From an uncultured Alistipes sp. (GTDB lineage: Bacteria; Bacteroidota; Bacteroidia; Bacteroidales; Rikenellaceae): a stretch of 64,000 bases of DNA. Both the position numbers and the translations under genes were made by a program. A model generated the notes under the pieces. It searched no databases. It was given only the letters and a program-made list of their open reading frames with translations, and had not been told where the DNA came from. Below, piece by piece: positions 57,027-64,000 of the stretch; position 1 is the stretch's first letter; every line of letters begins with the position of its first letter. Location of the stretch: contig UQYM01000003.1 in assembly GCA_900545315.1 (NCBI GenBank), forward strand, positions 1 through 64,000, read 5' to 3'.

Positions 57027-57819
57027 CATATCCACCTGTCCGAACGACACCTTCATGTTCGATGCCCTACTCCACGGTCGCATCGACACCGAAGGGTTGA
57101 CCTTCGATCTGAATTTAGCCGACATCGAGCAGCTCAACCAGGCTGTACTGGAGGATGGCCCCGACATCTCAAAATTGAGCTACGCCGTTGTGCCGCAAAT
57201 CTGCGACCACTATAAAGTTCTCAACAGTGGCAGTGCCTTGGGACGAGGCAATGGCCCGCTGCTGGTCAGCCGACACAAAATCTACCCCGATGAGCTATAC
57301 GACGCACAGATCGCCATCCCTGGCGTGCATACCACAGCCAACCTGCTGATGAGCCGCATCTATCCCACAGCCCAAAACAAAAGGCCCTATCTCTTTTCGC
57401 AGATTGCTGATGCAGTGATGAGCGGCGAATGTGACGCCGGCGTATTGATTCACGAAGGACGATTCGTCTATCGCAAAATCGGTTTGCAACTGATTGCCGA
57501 CCTGGGTATCGAGTGGGAAAAACTGACTCAGTTGCCGCTGCCGCTCGGTGCCATTGTCGTTTCACGGAAATTGGACTCGGCTACACAACAAAAGGTAGAT
57601 CGGGTATTGCGCCGCAGCGTTGCGTATGCCATGGCTCACCCGGCAGCTTCGGCCGATTTTGTCCACCAGTATGCGCAGGAGTTGGATGAAGAGGTAACCC
57701 GCAGCCATATCGAGCTGTTTGTCAACAACTATTCGATCGACTTGGGAGCGGAAGGTCGCAAAGCGGTTACCCAACTGCTCAATATTGACAAAGCGGAAGA
57801 GGAGGAGTTATTCGTATGA
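57010..57819 (+). CDS. mqnD: 1,4-dihydroxy-6-naphthoate synthase
   Basis: MqnD converts cyclic dehypoxanthine futalosine to dihydroxynaphthoate in the futalosine branch of menaquinone synthesis. The 269-residue periplasmic-binding-like protein has 'NISTCPNDTFMFDALLHG', 'DISKLSYAVVP', 'IAIPGVHTTANLL' and 'DAGVLIHEGRF', all family marks. It overlaps the mqnB gene by 17 bp and bioF by 4 bp. Confidence 0.93.
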   Translation: MNLKLNISTCPNDTFMFDALLHGRIDTEGLTFDLNLADIEQLNQAVLEDGPDISKLSYAVVPQICDHYKVLNSGSALGRGNGPLLVSRHKIYPDELYDAQIAIPGVHTTANLLMSRIYPTAQNKRPYLFSQIADAVMSGECDAGVLIHEGRFVYRKIGLQLIADLGIEWEKLTQLPLPLGAIVVSRKLDSATQQKVDRVLRRSVAYAMAHPAASADFVHQYAQELDEEVTRSHIELFVNNYSIDLGAEGRKAVTQLLNIDKAEEEELFV

Positions 57820-58931
57820 TGCAGGAAATTCTATCTCGACTGGAGGCCGAAAACAACCTCCGTACCCTGCCCGATGTCACCCCCCAGGGTCTCTACCTCG
57901 AACATGACGGCAAGCGTTACCTCAACCTCTCGTCAAACGACTATCTCGGCATTTCGTGCCGGAGCCTGCACCGCGATTTCATGCGCGAAGTTTGCAACAG
58001 TGATGAGTTTCTGCTCAGCAACCCCTCTTCACGTTTGATTACCGGCAATAGTCCCGATTACACCCGCCTGGAACAGACCCTTTCCAACCTATACGGAGAA
58101 AAAGCCGCCTTGGTTTTAGGGTGTGGCTATATGGTCAACTCAGGCATCTTGCCCGCCATCACCGAAAAGGGCGATTTGATCCTGGCCGACAAACTGATCC
58201 ACGCCAGTCTGATCGACGGGTTGCGGCTCTGTCAGGCCGAATGGCAGCGGTTCAACCACAACGACATGGATCATCTCGAACGGTTGTTGAAACGGCATCG
58301 GGCCAACTACCGTCAGGTTTGGGTGGTTACCGAATCCATCTTCAGTATGGATGGAGATCGGGCGCCGCTCCGTCAGCTGCAACAACTCAAAGAGCAATAC
58401 GATGTGAAACTCTACCTGGATGAGGCACACGCTTTCGGGGTATGCGGACCAGACGGACGGGGCCTGGCAGCTGAAGAGGGTATCGATTGCGACATCATGA
58501 TCGCCACCTTGGGAAAGGCAATTGCTTCGCAGGGGGCATTTGTGGTGACTGATTCACTGACCCGGGACTTTCTGGTCAATCGCATGCGCACCTTGATCTT
58601 CTCCACCGCACTACCCCCCATCTCATTACGATGGTCCGAATATGTGATCAGCCGCCTGCCCCAAATGGAAGATTGGCGTCAACACCTTCGGGATTTGTCC
58701 CGACTGTTGACCGGCAACACCTCCTCGACCCACATCATTCCGATCATGGCCGGAGAGAACCGACGAGCCATCGAGATGAGTGAACGTTTCCGGGAGGCAG
58801 GCTTCTGGGTCATGCCGATCCGAACCCCGACCGTACCGCAAGGCAAGGCGCGTGTACGCGTCTCATTGCATGCAGCCCTGCCCGATGATGCTATTGTAAG
58901 ATTCAAAGAGGTATGGAACAGCATTGGATAA
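57816..58931 (+). CDS. bioF: 8-amino-7-oxononanoate synthase
   Basis: BioF joins pimeloyl-ACP and alanine in biotin synthesis. The 371-residue PLP enzyme has 'NLSSNDYLGIS', 'SRLITGNSPDYTRLE', 'YLDEAHAFGVCGPDGRG' and the Schiff-base lysine in 'TLGKAIASQGAF'. The start overlaps the mqnD stop (ATGA), and bioG overlaps its end by 19 bp. Confidence 0.93.
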   Translation: MMQEILSRLEAENNLRTLPDVTPQGLYLEHDGKRYLNLSSNDYLGISCRSLHRDFMREVCNSDEFLLSNPSSRLITGNSPDYTRLEQTLSNLYGEKAALVLGCGYMVNSGILPAITEKGDLILADKLIHASLIDGLRLCQAEWQRFNHNDMDHLERLLKRHRANYRQVWVVTESIFSMDGDRAPLRQLQQLKEQYDVKLYLDEAHAFGVCGPDGRGLAAEEGIDCDIMIATLGKAIASQGAFVVTDSLTRDFLVNRMRTLIFSTALPPISLRWSEYVISRLPQMEDWRQHLRDLSRLLTGNTSSTHIIPIMAGENRRAIEMSERFREAGFWVMPIRTPTVPQGKARVRVSLHAALPDDAIVRFKEVWNSIG

Positions 58932-59599
58932 CCCGCGAAGAGAATCGCGACCTAATTATTTACGCTTTGGGATGGGGCTCCGACTACCATCTGGTCGATC
59001 ATATCCGTCCAGAAGGGTATGATCTGCTCTGCACATATGACTACCGAACAATCAGTCCGGTTTCTCCAGAGAGTGTAGCCCGTTACAGACGAATCTATCT
59101 GTTTGCTTGGTCATTCGGTGTGTGGGTGTCTGAACTGATCTTCAAGGGAATCACGTTTTACCGAACCGTCGCCCTTAACGGCACCCCGCTTCCCATCAAC
59201 AACCGTTACGGTATCCCTACCAAAGCCTTCACCGTCACATTGAAAGGGATGGAACGGGTCGGTTGTGACACCTTTAATCGTCGCACTTTCGGTAATAGTT
59301 ACAATCGACTTGTCGACTGGCTCGAGAGTCGTCCCTTCGCAGAGAAGTATGACGAATTGCAAAAGTTGTACGACGCTTCGACCAAGGCCTATAGCCCCAC
59401 CATTCGCTGGAGTCATGCCATCATCGGCGGGGAGGATGTCATCTTCCCCCCAGCCAATGTGAAGGCGTATTGGGACGACGAATCACCGGCTACTGAAGTA
59501 CAGCTTGTTCCCGAAATGCCGCACTACCCCTTTGCCGACCCCGAAATCGTATTGTCCAAATTGTCCGCCGACACGCTACCGAAAGCACGCCATGAGTGA
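58913..59599 (+). CDS. bioG: Pimeloyl-ACP methyl ester esterase BioG
   Basis: The 228-residue alpha/beta-hydrolase of the DUF452/BioG family removes the methyl group placed by BioC, ending pimeloyl synthesis. The nucleophile serine lies in 'LFAWSFGVW', and 'YALGWGSD' and 'WSHAIIGGEDVIF' are family-typical. It lies between bioF and bioC with overlaps of 19 and 8 bp. Confidence 0.92.
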   Translation: MEQHWITREENRDLIIYALGWGSDYHLVDHIRPEGYDLLCTYDYRTISPVSPESVARYRRIYLFAWSFGVWVSELIFKGITFYRTVALNGTPLPINNRYGIPTKAFTVTLKGMERVGCDTFNRRTFGNSYNRLVDWLESRPFAEKYDELQKLYDASTKAYSPTIRWSHAIIGGEDVIFPPANVKAYWDDESPATEVQLVPEMPHYPFADPEIVLSKLSADTLPKARHE

Positions 59600-60368
59600 C
59601 AAAGATCTGCTAAGGAATCGTTTTGCAGCCAACCTGCACAGTTACAATTCGCTGGCAGTTGTTCAGCAACAAATCTGTGACGAGTTGGCCCGCATGATCT
59701 CGGCCCACATTCAGCCGGAGCACATTGCACGGGGTTTGGAGATCGGAACGGGTACCGGCTTTCTGACCCGCCGACTTCTTGAACTCTGTCCACATACTTC
59801 ATGGACTCTGAACGATCTGGTGGAGGGTTCGGCCAATTTTTTGGAAGCCTACACCCGCAATCATACAATTCGTTTCCAGTGGGGAGATGCTGAAATTCTG
59901 ACCCAATTCTCCGACAAGCCGTACGATCTGATCGCCACCGCTTCGACCGTACAATGGTTCGATAACCTGCCCACATTCATTCACGCTCTTCCCGAACTGC
60001 TTTCAGACAAAGGGGTGATCGCCTTGAGCACCTTCGGCCCGGACAATTTTATTGAAATTCGGACTACTACCGGGGACGGTCTGGATTACTATACGGCTGA
60101 CGAACTCTCCAAACTGTTTCAACAGGCGGGCCTGTCCGTTCTGGAGTGCAAAGAGTACACCCGTCAATTAACCTTTGATTCGCCAACCGCCGTACTGCGT
60201 CACATCAAAGCAACGGGGGTCAACGCCATCCACAAAAGTCGTTGGACCCCACGCCGTCTAACACAATTCGAAACCGATTACCGCACCCACTACTCCACCC
60301 CAACCGGAGAGGTGACCATCACTTACCACCCGATTCTGATCATTGCCACCAAACAGACCATCCGATAA
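59592..60368 (+). CDS. bioC: Malonyl-ACP O-methyltransferase BioC
   Basis: BioC methylates malonyl-ACP with SAM to start pimeloyl assembly on the fatty acid pathway. The 258-residue protein (ATG at 59592) has the SAM-binding 'GLEIGTGTGFLTRRLLE', 'WGDAEI' and 'STVQWFDNLP'. It is the last gene of the overlapping operon; bioA, bioB and bioD are not in the window. Confidence 0.9.
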   Translation: MSDKDLLRNRFAANLHSYNSLAVVQQQICDELARMISAHIQPEHIARGLEIGTGTGFLTRRLLELCPHTSWTLNDLVEGSANFLEAYTRNHTIRFQWGDAEILTQFSDKPYDLIATASTVQWFDNLPTFIHALPELLSDKGVIALSTFGPDNFIEIRTTTGDGLDYYTADELSKLFQQAGLSVLECKEYTRQLTFDSPTAVLRHIKATGVNAIHKSRWTPRRLTQFETDYRTHYSTPTGEVTITYHPILIIATKQTIR

Positions 60369-60793
60369 TCCGCTGTTTCCCCGCCACTCATCCAAAGGGT
60401 TACCGGTTACATTGCCCTATCAACACCATGCGTTTTATATAACAAATTATATAACAAACAGACGGCACTCACGCATTCCCTTTGTTCAATCTGAAGATCA
60501 ACAAATTCATATAGGATCTGGCAAATGGGGAGTATAACTTTATACTGCGTCCACTTAACCAGTCCTGCCCACATTTGGAGGCCCCGCAGGGAAAGGCCCA
60601 TGAAAACATCAGGCAACAGCAGGAAATGCAGGTACAAAAACACCTTTGCACAAGGCATCTCATCCACACGACATGGAAAACACAGCGCCACTTCCCCCGA
60701 AATTTCAAAAGAGAAGCGCCTGTCCTCAATCACAATAAAAATATCTGAAACAACCTGGAAGAACTTTCCGGTCAATAAAAGATTCTATAAAAA
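60369..60793. other. Gene-free region between bioC and rnpB
   Basis: No gene is recognised. A 122-codon minus-strand frame at 60407-60775 begins 18 bp past the RNase P RNA end but shows no known motif, so it is not called. The RNase P transcript probably ends here, where TTTTTATAG follows its 3' end on the minus strand. Confidence 0.3.
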
Positions 60794-61163
60794 CACAGCA
60801 GGATGTATAAGCCGGGTTCTGTACCTTCAAGAAGGCCTCTGCCATTTATCTAGGCCGACGGTCACCCGTACGACTCATCAGCAACCTACCCCCCGACATC
60901 GGACGAGCAATCCTACTGCGTCGGTATACATGGTCTTGCAACCCGTCAGGCGTACGGCCAAAGTGTGTCACCACACCCGCGGTGGGCTCTTACCCCGCCT
61001 TTTCACCCTTACCGGAATCGCAAACAATCCCGGCGGTTATTCTCTGTTACACTACTATTCCCTTACGGAAATCTTCCCGTTAGGAAGGACGGCGCTCTGT
61101 GTTGCCCGGACTTTCCTCCCCCTCCGATCCAACGGAGGCAGCGGCAGAGCCACCCTGCTGTGC
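60794..61163 (-). ncRNA. rnpB: RNase P RNA, bacterial class A
   Basis: On the minus strand the sequence contains GAGGAAAGTCCGGGC (61104-61118) and ends with CAGAACCCGGCTTATAC (60805-60821), the two strands of the P4 core that define bacterial RNase P RNA. The ends pair as P1, CACAGCAGG (61154-61162) with CCTGCTGTG (60794-60802). The length of about 370 bases is normal. It processes the 5' ends of tRNAs together with the RnpA protein. Confidence 0.93.
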
Positions 61164-61167
61164 GGGG

Positions 61168-61175
61168 CAAAGGTA
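61168..61175 (-). promoter_or_regulatory. -7 box of rnpB
   Basis: TACCTTTG on the minus strand lies 5 bp before the predicted RNase P RNA 5' end, the exact spacing expected for a -7 element and its start site. Confidence 0.75.
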
Positions 61176-61277
61176 CACAACAATCAGCAGAGATCCATAC
61201 GCCTTAACCATTTTATTGTTACTTTTGCGCTTGCCGCAGCTTCTGCTGCCTAAAGTCCCCCTTCAAGGCTCAATTTA

Positions 61278-61285
61278 TACTTTTG
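61278..61285 (+). promoter_or_regulatory. -7 box of queA
   Basis: TACTTTTG matches TAnnTTTG and ends 5 bp before the GTG at 61291, so the queA mRNA may have no or almost no leader. Confidence 0.55.
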
Positions 61286-61290
61286 TGACC

Positions 61291-62502
61291 GTGAAAAAGA
61301 ACGATCTGCTCATTTCCGACTACAATTACCCACTTCCCGAAGAGCGTATTGCCAAATTCCCGCTCGAAAAACGGGAGATGTCCAAATTGCTGATCTACAA
61401 CAAAGGCAATATTTCCGAAAGCCAGTTTTATCACATCGGAGAGTTTCTGCCCCAAGGATCCATGCTGGTCTTCAACAACACAAAAGTGATTCGTGCCCGG
61501 CTCATCTTCCACAAGCCAACCGGTGCCCGTATCGAAATTTTCTGTCTCGAACCATACGAGCCTGCGGACTATGAACGTGCTTTTGCCATCAAAGGATCCT
61601 GTAAATGGAGCTGCATCGTCGGCAACCTGAAAAAGTGGAAAGAGGACGATCTGCACATCAACTTTGAGGTGGATGGTCAACCGAGAAGATTAACAGCACG
61701 CAAAGCCGAGCAAGGCGAACGGGAGCAGATCATCGAATTCAGTTGGGATGGCGATCAAAGTTTCGGACAGCTGCTCGAGACTTTGGGACGTATTCCGATT
61801 CCTCCCTATCTCTGCCGCGAGAGCGAAGAGGTGGACAACAGTCGGTATCAGACCGTCTATTCAAAGTTCGAAGGATCGGTTGCAGCCCCAACAGCTGGAC
61901 TCCATTTCACGCCCGAGGTCATCGACTCCCTGCGTCGGGCAGGTCACCTTACGGATGAAGTAACCCTTCATGTGGGGGCTGGCACATTCCTGCCAGTCAA
62001 GACAAACGAGGTGGTGCTGCACAAAATGCACACGGAACATTTCGAGATCAAGCTCTCCACCATACGCAATCTGATCGCTCATCTCGACAACGTCATCGCC
62101 GTAGGGACCACCAGCGTACGCACCCTCGAGTCACTCTGTGCGCTGGGTTGGCGGATTCAACAAACCGGAACACCCGACGCAGAACGTCCGATCGGGCAGT
62201 GGGAAATTTACGACATTCCAGATGAACAAGAGACACGGCCGTTATTGAACACCTTGGCAGACTATCTGGAGCATCAGGAGATGGATCGGCTGAAGACAGC
62301 GACCCAAATCATGATTATGCCCGGTTACCGCTACCGCATCATCCGCGGAATCATCACCAATTTCCACCAACCGCAAAGCACCCTGTTGTTGCTGGTTTCA
62401 GCCCTGATTGGTGAGGATTGGCGCAAAGTGTACGATTACGCTCTGAGTCACGATTTTCGCTTCTTAAGCTACGGGGATAGTTCGCTGTTACTTCCTAAAT
62501 AA
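61291..62502 (+). CDS. queA: S-adenosylmethionine:tRNA ribosyltransferase-isomerase
   Basis: QueA adds the epoxycyclopentane-diol ring precursor to preQ1 in tRNA, next to last in queuosine synthesis. The 403-residue protein has 'DYNYPLPEERIAKFPLE', 'LVFNNTKVIRARL', 'PTAGLHFT', 'HVGAGTFLPVK' and 'VGTTSVRTLES'. It begins with GTG, 'VKKNDLLISDYN', matching the family N-terminus; the track's longer frame would cross the RNase P promoter and the queA -7 box. The queA promoter diverges from rnpB. Confidence 0.92.
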   Translation: MKKNDLLISDYNYPLPEERIAKFPLEKREMSKLLIYNKGNISESQFYHIGEFLPQGSMLVFNNTKVIRARLIFHKPTGARIEIFCLEPYEPADYERAFAIKGSCKWSCIVGNLKKWKEDDLHINFEVDGQPRRLTARKAEQGEREQIIEFSWDGDQSFGQLLETLGRIPIPPYLCRESEEVDNSRYQTVYSKFEGSVAAPTAGLHFTPEVIDSLRRAGHLTDEVTLHVGAGTFLPVKTNEVVLHKMHTEHFEIKLSTIRNLIAHLDNVIAVGTTSVRTLESLCALGWRIQQTGTPDAERPIGQWEIYDIPDEQETRPLLNTLADYLEHQEMDRLKTATQIMIMPGYRYRIIRGIITNFHQPQSTLLLLVSALIGEDWRKVYDYALSHDFRFLSYGDSSLLLPK

Positions 62503-63085
62503 CAGTTATTCTCTATCTCTTTCTTTAATTAATGCTTTAAGCCTATTCCGACACTCTTTTTCCCAAAAGTATTCCAAACCGAGGTGTGTTATTGGGGAAC
62601 TGCCCTACTCCCCTATAAACAGATGCATGCAGCACACCGCTGGGGAACGCCAAGCTGGAACCGGGAGGAAAGGAAACTACCTCCTGCCTCCCCCGACTCA
62701 AGAGGAAACACAGCAAGGCACCAATAGAGAGTGATTCTGAAGCTGACAGGCCCAGGTCAAGCATAACCCATGCACAAAGCTCACATCCAACCACCTGTTT
62801 AGTCCCAGCCCACAAATAAAAGATCAACCGACACAAATCATGCTGATGCCTCTGCTGGCACTCGATAGCAAATCTTGACACAGCACTTGTTCCGAATCAT
62901 CGTTGCTCGACAATAGGGCTTTAGCCACGAAAACGATTTGTGAGGGGAAATACACATGAATATTCCCAACGAAACATTAAAATCCGTCAGCCAATCGAGT
63001 AAACGTTTTGATCGGTACCACTCCACTTATTTCACCTATACACAAATGTAAATTCAAGGATATCAACCTCCACGCTTGTAAAGAA
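62503..63085. other. Gene-free region after queA
   Basis: No gene is recognised. Minus-strand frames at 62543-62881 and 62838-63026 have no motif or start context. No T-run hairpin closes queA. Confidence 0.3.
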
Positions 63086-63123
63086 CAGATAAGGCAGACT
63101 CAATATCGAGTCTGCCTTATCTG
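63086..63123 (-). terminator. Probable terminator of the surface-protein gene
   Basis: The 16-bp perfect arms CAGATAAGGCAGACTC and GAGTCTGCCTTATCTG enclose a 6-base loop. On the minus strand TTCTTTACA follows. It lies 160 bp past the stop of the surface-protein gene and between convergent genes, so it may act in both directions. Confidence 0.65.
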
Positions 63124-63282
63124 TTTAAATCATTGATATATATACACTCCATTTAAACTTTTACTACATTTAACAGAGTGGAGCTTGTATGTTGTCCAGC
63201 TTTTGGCCAGGATTCGGATGAAGCTTACTCCAACGCATAGGAGATTGATCAGACGCCATCCAGTTATACTCCCGAAGCCAAT

Positions 63283-64000
63283 TTATCGGGTAGGAATCTC
63301 CTCTTCCAACATATGGAGGTCCTCAACGCCAATTACCTCTGTCGAACACTCTCCAATCCAACCGTTGACTTGGTTTACACCCGTATAAATTTTGATAAAA
63401 TCAACACCGGGCAAGGAGACCTTCTCTCCTGCTGCATCAACAGCCCAATCGATATCAATCGACGTCTCTTTATCTGCATTCCCCACATTGTCGGCATACC
63501 CATACGTGAACGCCTGTAACTCGAAAATCGTTCCATTTACAATTGCATTCTGCGGCAAGCAGGTACCTTTCAGCGTTAAACGATCTCCTTCTGCCCACTG
63601 CGGGAAATAGGGCTGTACATGAAATGTGTTCTTCGGCAAATAACCCGAACCTCCCAAATTATCCTCCCAACGAATATACTGCTCCTTCTCCTCTGTGGTG
63701 GTTGGCTCCTTCTCCGGACGGAAATAGGTAATCTCATAATCGCGATGCAACACAACATCGTTACCGGCCTCTCGTGCCGCCTCATACCAACTCTCGGGAG
63801 TTGACTCCTGATGAGCACTACCTGCAATTTCGTACCACTCATCTTCATCGGGCTGGCCATTCAAGTTCTTATCATAAGCAACCATAATTACGCCCGGCTC
63901 CGAACTATTCTTAAAGGCATTGCCTAACACACGAAAATCACGCAAACCCGCTTTATTCTCGATCGTGTGGTCAAAACCCACTATCACATAACCGCCATAA
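63283..64000 (-). CDS. Putative cell-surface protein, 5' part outside window
   Basis: The frame is open through the right edge, so only the last 238 codons are seen. The C-terminal part shows 'GFDHTIENKAGLRDFRVLGNAF', given here as its blocks 'GFDHTI', 'DFRVLGNAF', 'SSEPGVIMVAYD', 'NGQPDEDEWYEIAGS' and 'VDFIKIYTGVN'. The pattern is typical of a Bacteroidetes extracellular or lipoprotein family, often met near TonB-dependent transport genes; I do not name its ligand. A terminator lies downstream. Confidence 0.7.
   Translation of the reverse strand, partial: YGGYVIVGFDHTIENKAGLRDFRVLGNAFKNSSEPGVIMVAYDKNLNGQPDEDEWYEIAGSAHQESTPESWYEAAREAGNDVVLHRDYEITYFRPEKEPTTTEEKEQYIRWEDNLGGSGYLPKNTFHVQPYFPQWAEGDRLTLKGTCLPQNAIVNGTIFELQAFTYGYADNVGNADKETSIDIDWAVDAAGEKVSLPGVDFIKIYTGVNQVNGWIGECSTEVIGVEDLHMLEEEIPTR

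Noticed and set aside
60407..60775. 122-codon minus-strand frame behind rnpB
   Set aside because: It begins 18 bp after the RNA, shows no motif or start context, and is probably chance in the terminator region.
60525..61253. 242-codon plus-strand frame
   Set aside because: It covers the RNase P RNA on the opposite strand; the low-complexity protein has no family features.
62543..62881. 112-codon minus-strand frame after queA
   Set aside because: No family likeness, no ribosome-binding or promoter context, and poor coding character.

Overview
The window looks like chromosomal DNA of an anaerobic member of the Bacteroidales. The genus is not settled; a relative of Alistipes/Rikenellaceae is possible. 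The evidence is Bacteroidetes-type promoters (TAnnTTTG boxes just upstream of many genes), Bacteroidetes-specific families (GSCFA, DUF2851, NagB/PIG-L fusion, ferredoxin-less IorA, roughly 1,100-residue SecA with a SEC-C tail) and the gene content. No tRNA, rRNA, CRISPR array, transposase or integrase was recognised.

Region 1 (1 to about 11.65 kb) is visibly more AT-rich than the rest and carries only defence-type genes. A minus-strand operon runs XRE regulator, DUF1016/YhcG PD-(D/E)XK nuclease, PLD-SNF2 helicase fusion, type IIG-like (Eco57I family) methyltransferase. Facing the 3' end of that methyltransferase, and overlapping it by 26 bp, is the C-terminal part of a second target-recognition domain cut by the window edge. 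This suggests a specificity-switching (inversion) locus. Divergent from the XRE gene is a RES-like protein, followed by a GmrSD-like DUF262/HNH nuclease. A strong terminator and a change in base composition mark the right edge.

Region 2 (11.8-23.1 kb): a B12-binding-type radical SAM protein; two NagB-family genes (one canonical, one fused to a PIG-L deacetylase and lacking two catalytic residues); then ettA, hisS, a secreted S41 protease and mnmA. Region 3 (23.5-32.4 kb, minus strand) is a catabolic cluster: omega-amidase-like hydrolase, IorA, IorB, aminotransferase, and two PaaK ligase plus ACT-protein modules. Together these could convert aromatic amino acids to aryl-acetyl-CoA and then aryl-acetate with energy conservation.

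Region 4 (33.3-44.1 kb): YqaA/DedA protein, aroE, methylmalonyl-CoA decarboxylase-type carboxyltransferase and biotin carrier, ispE, GSCFA protein, a zinc-ribbon membrane protein, an alkaline-phosphatase-like protein with degraded metal sites, a small secreted protein broken by an in-frame TAG, SufE, a SufT/DUF59 protein and DUF2851. Region 5 (44.2-56.0 kb): secA, xseB/xseA/rel operon, aspA, pyrF, prfA. Region 6 (56.0-64 kb): a five-gene overlapping operon combining menaquinone (futalosine pathway mqnB, fused to DUF454, and mqnD) with biotin synthesis (bioF, bioG, bioC); RNase P RNA; queA; and the C-terminal part of a surface protein running off the right edge.
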